In this document: positions 23,107-36,370 of the stretch, piece after piece
Numbering within the stretch: position 1 is the first letter of the stretch
Layout: each line of letters starts with the position of its first letter
The notes under the pieces: generated by a model
The model's database searches: none
Told to the model about the DNA's origin: nothing
The model's input: only the letters and a program-made list of their open reading frames with translations
Made by a program: the position numbers and the translations under genes
Assembly: GCA_021464415.1 (NCBI GenBank)
Contig: JAKCWG010000639.1
Span: 86,673-150,672, forward strand
Source of the DNA: Lonicera japonica
Lineage: Eukaryota > Streptophyta > Magnoliopsida > Dipsacales > Caprifoliaceae
Direction: 5' to 3'
DNA length: 64,000 nucleotides

Positions 23107-23857
23107 TCTCTATTATTATGTATAAAAGCGCGAATAATCTCAAGTGTTTTTCCCTGTTTTTTGTATGAACAAATATACCCTTTTATTCTAAAATTATAAT
23201 ATCCTACTCAAAATGAAAATCGCTTTTTACTAAAAATAAAATTATGTACTTTTTGTCTTCTACTCAAAATGAAATTTATAATAGTATCAAATAACTCTAC
23301 TAATGAAAATCTTTAAAAATATCAAGTTTTTCTACTAATGAAAATCAGGTTGTACTACTCAATAAAATTATGTATTTTATTTCTTCTACCCAAAATAAAA
23401 TTATGTATTTTATGTCTTTTACTCAAAATGAAATTCACAATAGCACCAAATTACTCTACTAATGAAAAAAAATGTATTTTATGTCTTCTACTCAAAATGA
23501 AATTCACAATAGTATCAAATTACTCTACTAATGAATTTCACATTGTATTACTCAAAATAAAATTAAAAAAAAAATCTATGTCTTTTACTCCTTTTATTCT
23601 ACTCAAAATAGAATTAAAATCTTCTACTCAAAATCAAATTCACGATGATATATATCATATTAATTTGGTTTAAACTCTACTTATTTTAGTTTTCCTACTC
23701 TTCCAATGATATTACATCTCTTACAATACATCCTAATTTATTTCAACTACAATTTCAATTCACAAACTTATATATACACACATAAGCCATATCAAAAAAC
23801 ACAAGACAAATTACTAGCTTCTCGAAATATACACGGTTCGATCTCTCTCTTCGAACA

Positions 23858-23939
<82 letters not shown>

Positions 23940-24533
23940 AACGAATCATATTTCATGAAACGATAGTTCAACATAACAATGGATATTGGTTAGTGTTTTC
24001 ATAATTTTTTTATGATCGACAATAGTTCTCTCTCTGCATAAATGATTTTTTACACTATTTTATTGGTTAGTATTTATTTATTGGTTAATGGTCGACAATA
24101 GTGTTTTTATTGGTTAGTTTTTTTATTATTATTGGTTGCATATGCTTTAAATTTAATTAATTTCCTTGTCTATTGACTATTGGTTAAATAAAAAATACAA
24201 TTAATTAAACTAATAATGAATGTACTGATTATATAATATACTTCAATACATGTTTATGATTGGCCGCCCGCGTAAATTTGGCGTTACAATTTTAGTACAC
24301 CTAATTGATTATACCATTCTCTTACAATTTTAGATGACCTTCTACACTTGATATTTGATTTTATTGTTTTAGGTTTATTTGTTATATATTTATCAAGCTT
24401 TTGCTTTGGATAGAACTTCTTTTCTTTTTTTTTTCTTTTTTTTTTTACGAATTCTTTTTACATATTTATTACTACGACTAATAAGATTTGTCAAACACTA
24501 AAGCCATGTGCAACGCACGTGCACAAGAGCTAG
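23107..24533 (+). mobile_element. Helitron H3, copy 2 (complete, 1427 bp)
   Basis: Starts TCTCTATTATTATGTATAAA after A and ends with a GTGCAACGCACGTGC palindrome and CTAG before T. The 5' part repeats 'tactcaaaatgaaattcaca ... ctctactaatgaaaat' blocks several times. Carries the longest (ATT)n tract of the three copies. No Rep/helicase frame. Confidence 0.8.
23860..23939. repeat. (ATT)n microsatellite, about 27 repeats
   Basis: Perfect tract inside Helitron H3 and the longest of the three homologous tracts. Confidence 0.97.
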
Positions 24534-25108
24534 TAATTGTGAAAGAGGCGGTGAAGAATTTTGGAGCTAAGATATATGATATATGATACTCTTTAAATAA
24601 TTGATAGTGCATTTGATATTGGTGGTGACCTAATATATATATATATATATGTGTGTGTATTTTTTTTTATAATATTAAGAGTTAAAATTTATGTCAGCCT
24701 CATCTATGTATCTGCCCACTTTGGTTTAGTAGTGAAGAATAAAATCTATACTTGAGAAGTCTTTAAGTTCAAATATGGCCATCTCGATCTCAACTACAAT
24801 CATGATTTATTCATTTATTTTATAGAGAGATATTTCTTAATGGATAATTGTATTGATAGTACATAATGACTTTTGTTGGTGAAAAAATCTGTACAAGACC
24901 TAGTTAACCACACAATGAGATATTTTTTTTATCTTAGTGATGATGTAGCAAAACAGAATGACACGTGGCAAACGAAAATCAAACCAAATTACAAAGAGAT
25001 TTTAGAGAGGATGTTTTCTCTTTTGGGATAAGGATTACTCTTTTTCAGTGGAAGAGCTCGGTGCTGCTTTTATAAATAGTAAAATTGTCAAGCCTAGCTC
25101 TGATTACA
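24534..25108. other. Spacer with a possible SINE-like box pair, no gene seen
   Basis: Holds 'ttggtttagtagtgaagaat ... aagttcaaatatgg' (24720-24780), resembling the A and B boxes of tRNA-derived SINEs, but no element ends are clear. Otherwise unannotated array DNA. Confidence 0.35.
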
Positions 25109-26661
25109 AGTGTTAGAACCCGTGCTTTCGACACCGACCCCATTAGCGACAATTCCTCTGGTTTCCCAGTTTATTTTAGAAAACGGTTCGTTTTATTATT
25201 AGAAAAAATGGTAATGGCTTGTAAAGAAAATCAGAGTCGCCAGTTTGTTTTACTAAACAAACAAAAGTGCATGTTGAAGAGAAACATTTATGGATTAAAC
25301 GACCTCTTAAAACAATCAATGTGAAACCAGTTAATTCAAAGGTATAGGGATTAAGTTATGAATCGGGAAGGTATTAGACACCCAATTCGCCATTTCTGTC
25401 TCTAAGCAGAATATGTGTGTAATTATAAACGAACGTTTGCATGCTTATTGATGTTGTCACATATCAGCCCATAATTTTAGAAAACCGGGATTTGGGGTGA
25501 GGATTGAAAGTATGTGCTTTGTATTTTTTCCTTTTGATTTTAGAAATCAGTATGTGCAATTTGAAAAATAATTTTGATAATGATAGAAAGCAAAATAGGT
25601 GTTTTTGGTAAACCGGCATTGACGAATCTAGTACTCTCATATTAGATATTTAGGTAAGCACCGCGATTTATAGATTAAACTGGGTACAAACGCTCATTGA
25701 TTCCTTCATGAACCGAGATTAATAAAATCGGGATTTCGTAATTTTAGTGATAGAAATATATTTAAAAATGTTTAGAGCTCATTCCACGCCTTTGGTTTTG
25801 AAAACGGAGTTTAAATATGAAATCATAACCAATTATAAAATAAACAGCAATTTTTACATGTGATTGATGAATTATAACTAATAAAATAAAAACTGATAAA
25901 AAATTAAAATTGGACCGCAATAAAAAATATCTAAGAGCCTTGAAAATAGAGGAATAGTATTTTAAAACATTGTTCCACAGTCCCAGAGCTGACTGAAGCT
26001 TCAAATGGGGTCTGTGCAGGTGTATTTGTAGCTGAAAAATAATTATGGGCTGGGTCGGGGGTTTTGTCATTTGGACAGATGCTCCTAGAGCATCTATCTG
26101 CAAGACAAATGCTTTTTTGTGTCTTGTGGACAGATGCTTTAGGGCATCTGTCTACAACACAAATATTTTTGGCCCGAGACAGTTTTTGTTATTTCGGACA
26201 AATGGGAAATCATATTAATCTGATATTTTAATATGTTGTTTCATATGACAAAACTTATTTACTGACCAAATTTTAGCTCATTTGGACTTCGGGAAGGCCT
26301 CCGTTTGATTACTTAAAGTGAATTTTTGGTTTTATGAATTTTCAGAGATCCGGCCTTCAGATCGAGCTAATTTTTGAGTATGATGATCCTTATGGAATTT
26401 TATAATAACCTTAAAAGTTTTAGGGTGATCAGAGATCAAGAACTCTCATTTTGAAAATACTCACAAGATTTGGCTGTTTTTTATTCCGGCAGCTTCCGCT
26501 AATTCTCATAACTCCTCATCTGGGTGTCCTTTATGCATCATTTTTTGACCTGTGTCTTTTGTATATAGTATTTATGCATCTATTAATGCTCATGCGTGCA
26601 TGAGTGTTTATTTTCCTAGAGATTGGGATTCTTACAAGGGTCGCAAAATGAGGTGTTCACA
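25109..26661. repeat. Dispersed repeat, possibly LTR-derived, copy 2 (longest)
   Basis: From 'tgttagaacccgtgctttcg' to 'gaggtgttcaca'. TG/CA limits and 'gagtcgccag' near the start would suit an LTR, but the flanks (acaag / taccc) do not match. Absent from unit 3, where the surrounding DNA is joined at 43591-43595. Confidence 0.35.
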
Positions 26662-26894
26662 TACCCTTTTGGTCTAGGTTCTTTGCGAAGCAAAGAAACT
26701 AGGACGACCACAAGAACGCATCATTTTACGGCAATTGCATGAATCCTATGCGCTATTTTGAAAACGATGCCATGCAAATACTGTTGTACTATGCTGTTTA
26801 TCTCCGATGTGGATGGATGGGTGGATTTTGGATTGTTCGGGGCATGTCCTGTACTTTGTTGTGATGCGTTAGACTGCTAGCAATTCTGATTTAA

Positions 26895-27427
26895 TTGTTG
26901 AACTGATGTACTCCCACAACCAGGGACGGTTCTGTCAACCATTTGCTATTGTTAAACTTATGTACTCCCACAAGCAGGGGCGGTTCTGTTAATAATTCTG
27001 ATTCAGGGTTGAGCTAATGTACTCCCACTAGCAGGGACGGTTCTATCAACGATTTGCTATTTTTAAACAAATGTACTCCCACAAGTAGGGACGGTTCCAT
27101 TAACAATTCTGATTCGGTGTTGAGATGAAGTACTCCCACAGGCAGGGACAGTTCTGTCAACGATTTTATGTTTGTTAAACTGATGTACTCCCACAGTTAT
27201 GGACAGTTCCATTAACAATTCTAATTCGGTGTTTAGATGTTTTACTCCCACAGGTAAGGACGGTTCAATCAACGATTTGTTGTTTGTTAAACCTATGTAC
27301 TCTCACGGGCAGGGACGATTCCGTTAACAATTCTAATTCGATGTTGAGCTGATGTACTCTCACAAGCAGGGACAGTTCCGCCAACAATTTTTTTTTGTTA
27401 AATTGATGTACTCCCACAGGCAGTGAC
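26895..27427. repeat. 57-bp minisatellite next to the copia remnant, copy 2
   Basis: Ten monomers, each with a version of 'tgtactcccacaagcaggga', with alternating types as in copy 1. It joins the copia RT fragment at the same point. Confidence 0.9.
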
Positions 27428-28298
27428 TTGGGTGAAGTCTCAATTTAGTCTCGAGTTTGAGATGAAGGACTTGGGTGGAGCCAAGAAGATTACGGGAATG
27501 GAGGTAGTAAGGGAGAGGAAGAAGGGAAGATTGTGCCTCACTCAAAGCCTGCGAGTGTCCCATTAGTTTCGCGCTTCAAACTCTCGACAACTATGGCTCT
27601 AGAAACAGATGAAAAGGTAGAGTATATGGCTCAAGTTCCGTATGCAAGGGCAGTAGGAAGCTGGATGTATGCCATGGTGTGTACTTATCAGATATTGCTC
27701 AGGCTGCGAGCATTGTTAGTAAGTTTATGGAAAATCCAGGGAAATAGTAATTGAATATCGTCAAGTGGATTTTGTGGTACCTACAAGGGACGAAGAATAA
27801 TGGGTTAGTGTATTAGAGAACCGAGGAGTCTATTATTTGCGGGTATGGTGATTCGGACTATGCTGGAGATCTTTACAAGCAATGGTTAACCACGGCGTAT
27901 GTTTACACATTTAGTGAAGGTCCGATTAGCTGGAGGTCGATATTGCAAGATGTAGTGGCATTGTCTATTATGGAAGCAAAGTAGATTGCAGCAATAGAGG
28001 CAAACAAGGAAGCTTTGTGGCTTCCGGGTTTGATAGGTGATTTGGAAATGGTTTAGGAGAATGTTGATGTACATTTGATAACCAGAACGCTATTCATTTG
28101 GCCAAAAACCATGTTCATCACGAACAGACAAAACACATTGATGTCCAGTTTCACTTCATTCGGGAGATTATCGAGAGTGGTGAAGTAATTTTGAAGAAAA
28201 TTGGCACCTAGGATAATCCCGCAGATATGATGACGAAAGTGGTACCGACAACCAAGTTTGAGCACTGCTGGACTTTGGTTAACATTTTTCAGTGTTGA
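27428..28298 (+). pseudogene. Ty1/copia pol remnant, copy 2
   Basis: Same RT tail (FEMKDLGGAKKI) and RNase H remains as copy 1. It keeps pieces lost in copy 1, such as KPASVPLVSRFKLSTTMALE and EKVEYMAQVPYARAVGSWMY, which match the linker between copia RT and RNase H. Several stops (a TAG replaces the Tyr codon after STMEAK-like; TAG after GDLEMV) and frameshifts disable it. Confidence 0.85.
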
Positions 28299-28333
28299 GG
28301 CCACATTAGGGTTGAAGGCTCTTCGGGGCCGGG

Positions 28334-28837
28334 TGTGATGCTATAGCAGTATTGATGGAGGAACAAGATGGAGTGAGGCGTGTAATTTGTTTGATGGGTT
28401 AGCTGGATGGTTCGCCAAGGTGGAGAGTTGTAAAGTTTGGCTCTCTATAGTATAACCGTGATCAATCATGGTTATGACCGTGATCGATAATGGGTATGAC
28501 CATCATGGTGTTGATCAATCATGGTTCCAGGCACTTTTTCTATTTAGTGTATTTTTGGCTCATTTTGTATAGTAGACTTGTGTAAGACTTGAGAGCAAAA
28601 AATTAGAGAGAATTTTTTTTATGTGCTTGTAATCAACTCTTCGTTCCAATTATTAATAGAAGTTATTATTTGTGAGGATTAATGGCGTTTACGTCGACAC
28701 CACGGTAAAACTTTGTTCTGTGCAATTGGCGCTTTATTTCCTATTTCATTATTGTGGGTGTGCTTTTTTGTGGCGGTTCCTTCAATTTGTAATCCTTGCG
28801 TTGTGTCATGCTCGATTGTGAGCAGTTTGGCGCAACA
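28334..28837 (+). mobile_element. 3' LTR of the copia remnant, copy 2
   Basis: TGTGATGCTATAGC to GGCGCAACA, followed by spacer 'agactgactatatac', which is also the empty site of Helitron H1. Includes 'cttgtaatcaactcttcgtt', absent from copy 1. Confidence 0.65.
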
Positions 28838-29574
28838 AGACTGACTATATACATACACATTGGATGAATATTTAACTAGAGGATAATAGAGGGCCAACTC
28901 CCAGCCATTAGGGTGTTTCTTTCCTCTTTTAGGTAGGGCTTATATTTCCTTTTCTTATAAGATTACGTTTGATAACAATATAAAAAATAATAACAAAAGC
29001 AGTTAATTTTTATGAAAAAGTGAAAAATAAGTTGATGTAAGTAATATCTTCTTATTTTTTTACTTTTTCCACAGAAAAATTTTTCTTCGTGGGTTAAGGA
29101 AGAAAAATATTCCATAAAAAAATTGAATAATGGAAGACATCTACTTATAAAAATAATCATAAAATATATCTCTACCATTTATGGTTTATATAGATATACA
29201 ATCACACCCTCAAAAGGATCAATCGAGAATTGATTCTTTAGAGACAAAAAGAAATTATATATATTGTTGCTGAAAAATGCATTTACATTGAAAAAGATAT
29301 TCCTTGCATAGTTCTGCTCTAGCAATATATACAACAACATGTACATGCATATCTATATACATGTAAATGATCCCTGTGAAAGTGTCAATGTAAATATTTA
29401 TATACATATCATACAGCTATGTATGTACATAACATATTGGATGTAACGTACAGTTGCAATATCTATGCACCTTACCCATGGCTATGTTATTTATAAATTA
29501 TGGCTCCTTTTTTCCTTTTTCTTCTAATTCACAGTTTAAACACGTCATAGGATACTATCTAAGGAAAAAAAAGA
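28838..29574. other. Alpha 2 spacer, no gene seen
   Basis: Same as 10571-11286: array spacer without Helitron H1 and without the Mutator MITE. The empty MITE target is near 29395. Confidence 0.6.
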
Positions 29575-30408
29575 TGATGGGAACATGCCACACAACTAAT
29601 AGTCCGACAAATAATTAGATACAAACTCCTATGACCAAAAGTCAATAAATGTTTTAATACTATACTTTAAAAAAAAAATGTAACGTGAATATTTTACTTT
29701 GAGATGCTATTATGGACCCATCAAAAGTAACTGTGGGTGGCAGAAATCTAACGAAGCCCAACAGAGATATAATCGGCCTAAGTTAGTAGAACCAGTACCA
29801 GATGTATCAAAGGTGGTGAAGATGAACAGTAAATTTGCAGTAATGGATAGGAGATTTTTGTTTATAAGGTAGGTTACTCCAGTGGTTGTCATACCCAATC
29901 CAACAGTATGTGGGAGAGAGTGATGTGTAATAAAGGTTGGGAATCCCTGTAAGTGAGCTCTGCCTTTCTATTTATACGTATAGAATTAGGGTCACAATGC
30001 TCATTAGGTTAAAAGTAAAATGACTATAAAGGGTATAACTTGTGCACCAAACTTGCCCTTTCCACGTGAGGGGTGTGTCCTTGTCCCTAACTAACTTTTC
30101 ACTTTACATGTGTTTGCTTACCATTCGCCTAGGCGCCCATATCGGTGATAAGCGCTTATCATGCCCACAAGTATAGGTGTCCTTTTCCCATTGGTTGGAA
30201 CGACCATATTGGCATTCTAGTCATTCCTGATTCCGCAGACATACTCGGCTTGCGCATTTATACACGGCTTGAGGCTAACAGCTTCATCCGCCAATTGTGG
30301 GTCCTTGTTCCTCATTCGGACTTACTCTAAGAACATTCGATGATTCTTGGGCCTGATCTCGAATGCCTGGCCCAAATAGGCTAGGGGCTCCAATTTTATC
30401 CTCTCACA
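29575..30408. repeat. LTR-like segment, alpha 2
   Basis: Collinear with alpha 1 and alpha 3 and uninterrupted. It keeps 'gcttgcgcatttatacacgg', lost in alpha 1. Confidence 0.45.
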
Positions 30409-30736
30409 GTAATGATATCGCTATTTAAAAAATAAATTGCCACATTTGGCTAATGGTTGTGCTGAAGTGCCATGTGAATGCACACACATAATCAAGTAGC
30501 TAGAAATTAAAATGGAAGCGTAAGTACGGTATTGGGTAAGTAAGTGGGACTTAGCTTATCTCCACTATTTCTTTTATTCTGTTTCATTCAATAGGATCTA
30601 GCTCGAGGCCAAAACGAATGCCTTTTTTTCATAAAATTTTGCAAATATGATCTTTATAATAATAAAATCATCCTCAAAATTTTTATCAAGAAATTCATAC
30701 TGAAAGTAGCTAGGCGTAATACAAATTTGAAACATA

Positions 30737-31444
30737 CTAGTTTTTGCGCACGTGCGTTGCACGTGGTTTTAGTGTTGAATAACGCTGATTACTTAAGTTT
30801 ATTAATGAATACGTACCTACTAAGAATTAAATATTTAGTATGAAATAAAAATAATCATAAATAAGAAAAAATATAATATCATGTGTAAAATTTTATTAAT
30901 AATTATAAGAAAATAATAAAGTCGGTTAACTATATAAAAATATTGTTATAGATACATGATAAAAATTTATCAAATATATAAGAGAGTATTATATTTTTAA
31001 TAAATTTTTAGAATTGGTAGATAATTAATTCTATTAAACGTATGTGAATTATTATGCACAGTCTGAGTGAATATTAAATAGCTTTGCAATTTTAATACGG
31101 TTTATTAAATATATATACTTCTACGTTGAGTTTAGGAAAACACTTAATTTAGCACAAACTCCAACTTATATAATTAATTTAACCAAATAAAGTAGAGTTT
31201 AAATTTACTTAAAATACTAATACAATTTTAACTTGTTTAATTAGTTTAACCAAATAAAGTAGAGTTTAAATTTATTTGGAATACTTCTATTATAATATAA
31301 AAATATATGAAATTATGTTGTTTTTTTCATAATGTAAATCTTAAAATTTTGTGTTTAAAATCAAAAGTATATTTGTCTCTACAAAAAAGGGGAAAATACT
31401 TAGGTTACTCGTACTTTTATATATAGTACAGATATAGATATAGA
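30737..31444 (-). mobile_element. Helitron H2, copy 2 (708 bp)
   Basis: Same ends and length as copy 1. From about 30840 onward it is nearly identical to copy 1, unlike the preceding DNA. Confidence 0.82.
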
Positions 31445-32717
31445 TATTAATTTTTGACCATTAAAATTTTAGATAATAATCTCACCCACTCTGGTCTAAA
31501 ATTTTTGATCCATCAAATTTCATAAAAAAATTCATCCGTTCAGTCCTTAAACTAAACTCTATTGGACAAAATTAAATAAAAGTACAATGAAGAGCAGCCA
31601 AGTCTAATTAAATGCAATTAAACAAATCTATACGGCTAAAGGGTATATAACAGGGAGATTGAGCAGACAACATCACATCTTAACAAGCAAAAGTGTGTAA
31701 GAAGCAATACCTACGACCCCAGAAAAACCCTTTTTTGTGAATCTTAAATTAGGAATCTCAATAAAGTGTTTGTGTTAATTTGGGTTGGTGGGACTGTTTA
31801 TACTAATACTACTATTATTAACTAGACTTTTTGGTCCTATTTTTGGGAAGGTTCTGATTTGAGGATGGTTTATCTTTATGCATTTCAAGTGCTGTCTATG
31901 AATTTTGACTCTGGTAATATAATGAGGACTTATAAACAATGAATCAAAACTTCATTTCTTTTATATTATTTTGCTACTGTTTAGAGAAGAATCATCTCCC
32001 ACTAAATGTACATATATTCTTTCTTTTACAGTATTTTGCAACTGTTTAGAGAGGAATCATCTCCCATTAAATGTACATATATTATTTTGGCAACTGGATT
32101 GCAAAAGTATAAAAAAATAAGGAATAACAGAATAAGTACTGTAACCATGAAATCAAAGTGATGTTTTTGATCAGTTCATTGGGTTGGCCAAATTGAATGA
32201 ATGGAAATAATTTGCTGCATTAATTCGTCTGGAAGAAACTTGAGTTGAAAGACTGTAAAGGGTAACAGGGAGATATATTGAACGACAACATCACATCTTA
32301 ACAAGCGAAAGTATGTCAAATTTTATGCCTGTGATGGATGAATATGCACTTTTAGAACAAATAAAAAGCTATAAAAAGAATATTATATGCCGCCATAAGC
32401 TAGCTAGGACGCATGACTCCCTGTAATTGTCCAAGAATTTGCAGCCATAGTTTGCTCTTAACGAGTTAATTAGATGGTCTAATGATTTTGCAGCCAGGTA
32501 AATGAGTACATTGGCCCAGAAAAAGCAAAACCCTTTTTACAGCCTTTCGAGATGAATGTCCCTTCCCCTCTTTCCTGTGCTGAGAGTTGATATGCATGCA
32601 CCAATTTACGATCAAAATGATCTTACTAGCTGTAGATTGGTGCTTGCTGAATCTGATATCCTTTTGTTTTCCTGGATTTGTCACATGTTTAATTAACTAG
32701 TTATGACTTTGCTACAC

Positions 32718-32726
32718 TATATATAA
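32718..32726 (+). promoter_or_regulatory. Probable TATA box of gene D
   Basis: TATATATAA in 'gctacactatatataagagc', about 129 bp before the ATG. Confidence 0.55.
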
Positions 32727-32846
32727 GAGCATACATCTAAATTTTCACTTTGTGCCATTCATTGAATTGTTTTCTTGTCTAGAGCTGAGTAGTGGCTTGC
32801 TAAACGGTCACTTGAGTGCTCTTTCGGTACTCTAACCTACAAGTTA

Positions 32847-33272
32847 ATGGCAAGCCAGCAAGCTCCAGCCCGTCCACGGTTCCTATTAGCTTCATCCAAA
32901 CCCTCTAACCAAGTTCCACAGCCAAGACCATCTTTTATGGCTCAATCTACTACATTTGGCCAAAACTTTTGGTTTCCTACAACTGCTCAACCTCCACCAT
33001 CAGCTGCTGTGGCACCACCTCCTCTTCCTGCCAAAGCTGCACCACCTGCAGCAGCACCACGAGCTGCAGTTGTTCCAGTTATCACTTCTTCTTCTTCGAA
33101 ACCACCTCTTTTTCAATCGAGAATATTCACAACCCCTAAATCTCCATTGCCAATTTCTCATGTCCCAAAGCTAGTGTCACCGTCCCCGACACCATCACCA
33201 CCTCCATCATCTTTTCAAGCATCAATTGGTGTATCTTTTCAAGCATCACTTGGTGTCACAATTCTTTTTTAA
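32847..33272 (+). CDS. Proline-rich protein, C-terminally truncated copy D (141 aa)
   Basis: Open frame MASQQAPARPRF to SLGVTILF, the same length and same C-terminal deletion as copy B, with several amino-acid differences (for example NFWFPTTAQ against NFWLPITAQ). Unlike B it keeps the TATA box and the longer leader of the C/E/F copies. Pro/Ala/Ser-rich, low complexity, no catalytic motif. The deletion places the old 3' end out of frame (to about 33334). It could be expressed as a short proline-rich protein, or be a relic preserved by recent duplication. Function of the family unknown to me. Confidence 0.55.
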   Translation: MASQQAPARPRFLLASSKPSNQVPQPRPSFMAQSTTFGQNFWFPTTAQPPPSAAVAPPPLPAKAAPPAAAPRAAVVPVITSSSSKPPLFQSRIFTTPKSPLPISHVPKLVSPSPTPSPPPSSFQASIGVSFQASLGVTILF

Positions 33273-33879
33273 CTCACCATTGTCCCGGTGTCCACCTCTC
33301 TGTCTACAGTAAGGCCAATGGTGCCGCCAATGAATAAAATAAGTCCTTTTCATGCGCAAAGGGAAATAAAGCGAGGGGTATCCAGTTTTTTGTGCTTTTA
33401 ATTTCATTAATAACAATTAGTGTGTAAGGGAATAAATAAGTAAATTAGCATCCATTAACATTTAGGGTGCATGGATTCTGGTTTTTCAGAGTTAATTAGC
33501 ATCCATTAATCTTTTGTAAGATGAGTAAAGCGTGTCCATATATGCATGATCTGTATTTGATATATATGGCACATGAAGTATTAAATGGTGTGGTTTCCAT
33601 AGCCTCTATAACAAATATAATAAACCTTGTTGATTAGATCAATATATTTTTGGTGCACTCTTTGTATGTATGTATGCAGTGAAACTTGTGCATGCGTACT
33701 TTGAATGATGCAACTGCAATTGCTTGATGTCATATTATCTATAATTCTATACTACATATATAACATGAAGAAAGAGTTTTTGTATGTCTATGAATTTACA
33801 AAAATACTTCTATTGTGCCAAAAAAAATTTAGAAAATAATGCATAAGTTGGAATTTGAATTTATGTACTAAAACTTGAA

Positions 33880-34109
33880 GGCCTCGTTTGATTCGGGTAT
33901 TAAAAAGTGGGATGGGATTGTTAATGCTACTTTTTTTATAATACCTTGTTTGATTCTCACAAATGTACTGGAATTACTAATACCGGTAGTAACTTAATAC
34001 CACTCTTTGTGGTATAATTTAATACAAGGGGAGAGGTGGTATTGTTTATCCAGGATTAAGAAAAATGAACCATATATTTTCAAAAATGCCACTACTACTA
34101 CTACTACTA

Positions 34110-34164
<55 letters not shown>

Positions 34165-34406
34165 TACTTTTTTTAATTTTTTTAAAAAAAAATTAATTTT
34201 TTTATTTTCTTAGTCCAAAATATAATCCCGTATACGAGTTACAGAATCAAACATGGTATTAACATCAGCATGAGATATCCCATTATTAATACTGCATGAA
34301 TCAAACAAGGTATTGGTATTAAATTAATATCAGGATTAATAGTCCAGTACTATTAATACTTGTATTATTAATCCCACTGACCCTAATACCCGAATCAAAC
34401 GAGACC
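33880..34406. mobile_element. Unit 3-specific MITE (527 bp)
   Basis: Terminal inverted repeats GGCCTCGTTTGATTCGGGTA / complement ending CGAGACC, at least 23 bp, flanked by the 3-bp repeat GAA (33877-33879, 34407-34409). Units 1, 2 and 4 read 'cttgaaaggt' without interruption. A 3-bp duplication and this kind of end suggest PIF/Harbinger, although GAA is not its usual TTA/TAA target. Contains its own (ATT)n run. Confidence 0.85.
34110..34163. repeat. (ATT)n microsatellite inside the MITE
   Basis: TTA/ATT run preceded by (ACT)n, in the middle of the 527-bp MITE and independent of the tract in Helitron H3. Confidence 0.93.
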
Positions 34407-34865
34407 GAAAGGTACATATACTTGCCACTAGAACAAATGCTATTTTATTATTTTAGTTTGAATAATTAATAACTATCATGCTGAACGACACACAGAGTGT
34501 GCCACAAAATTTCTGTAACATAACACAATTGAGACTTAACAAACACCCAGGGTTCCATATTAAGAGCTGCTCAAAACTGCAAAAAAAAAAAATAGGAAAA
34601 ATGGTGCAACTATTTAACGACCAATGAAAAAATTTGACATGTATAATAGGAAAGGTATATACTGGGGGTCGCATTGAAGTTGTGTTAGACTTTTCGATTT
34701 TCAAATGTTCAACCTTTATATTTGTTTAGCTAGCTATAATACATAAAACATAACATTTGAAATTGGATGTACATACTCTTTTCAATGATGATTGGAAATC
34801 CTTTCATATTATCTTGACCAAAATTATTAATTAGTGATCCACTTGAAAGACTGACTGACTAACTA

Positions 34866-35636
34866 TCTATACTATATATAAAAGTAGGAAAGTGTTTTTC
34901 CTTTTTTTGTGATGACAAATATGCCCCTTAATTTTAAAAAATATATTTTAAAATTTGCATTAAATAACACTATATAACTCCATATATTTTTATATTAGTA
35001 TTAGTATTCCAAAAAAATTTAAAGTTTACTTTATTTTGCTAAAACAATTAAACAAATATTTTAAGTTAGATTTACATTAGATAAAATAGTATAAGATTAC
35101 AAGTGTATCACTCCATATATTTTTATATTAGTATTAGTATTCCAAACAAGTTTAAATTCTAGTTTATCTGGCAAAAATAATTAAACAAGGCTTTTAGGTC
35201 AGTAAAAAAAATCAAATGACTTGTATATTTGATACTATATTTTGTTTATTTGTTATTATTTTTTATTCATACTAATTATTCTATTATTTTGTTCATTTGT
35301 TTATTTTTATTATTTTTTATTTGATTCCTTATTTTATACTAAAACCACGATTTACATTAAATAAAATAGTATAAGATTACAAGTGTATAACTCCATATAT
35401 TTTTATATTAGTATTAGTATTCCGAATAAGTTTAAATTCTACTTTATTTGGCAAAAATAATTAAACAAGGCTTTTAGGTCAATAAAAAAAATTCAAATGA
35501 ATTGTATATTTGATACTATATATATATATATTTAATTCATACTAATTATTCTATTATTTTGTTTATTTTTATTATTGTTTATTTGATTCTTTATTTTATA
35601 CTAAAACCACGTGCAATGCACGTCCACAAAAACTAG
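34866..35636 (+). mobile_element. Helitron H1, copy 3 (771 bp)
   Basis: Same TC start and CTAG end as copies 1 and 2, uninterrupted. Confidence 0.82.
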
Positions 35637-36095
35637 TATATATACATATACATTGGATGAATATTTGACTAGAGGATAGCAGAGGGTCAACTCCCAACCC
35701 TTAGGGTGTTCCTTTCCTCTTTTAGGTAGGACTTATATATCTTTCCTTTTTTTTATAAGAGTGCGTTTGATAACAATATAACAAATAATAACAAAAGCAA
35801 TTAATTTTTATGAAAAATTAAAAAATAAGTTTAAGTAAGTAATATATCTCAACCATTTAAGGCTTATATAGATATAAATCATGCCCTCAAAAGGATCAAT
35901 CGAGAATTGATTCTTTAGAGACAAAAAGAAATTATATATATATTGTTGCTGAAAAATGCATTTACATTGAAAAAGAAATTCCATGCATAGTTCTGCTCTT
36001 GCAATATATATAACAACAACATGTACATGCATATCTATGTAAATGGTGGCTTGCTGGCAAACTGAATGATCCCTGTGAAAGTGTCACTGTAAATA

Positions 36096-36370
36096 GGGAG
36101 CTACTATTGATACAGTCCAAAACACTCTCTAACACTCCAACATTGACTCGGCTCTTAAGGATCGAGTATGTGTACGTTGACTCGGCCCCTAAGGACCGAG
36201 TATATGCACACATACTCGGTCTTTAAGGGCCGAGCCAGTGTAATTTTTTTTACCCAAAAGTGGCTCGGCCCCTAAGCACCGAGTATGTGCACATATACTC
36301 GATCCTTAGGGACCAAGTAAAGAGGATGTAGTGTTAGTGATTGCGTTTATGTGTGTCAATAGAGCCCACC
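36096..36370. mobile_element. Mutator-type MITE, copy 3 (275 bp)
   Basis: Same length and ends as copies 1 and 2. The flanking 9-bp repeats differ by one base (CTGTAAATA 36087-36095, CTATAAATA 36371-36379). Confidence 0.88.

Larger units (their letters stand above)
15404..33805. repeat. Tandem array unit 2 (beta 2 + alpha 2)
   Basis: The longest unit. Its beta half resembles beta 3 (same 1.9-kb solo LTR, same 70-bp spacer loss), while the Helitron-to-gene part of its alpha half resembles alpha 1 (same gene deletion). This mosaic pattern is the main evidence for duplication of an alpha-beta block. Confidence 0.88.
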
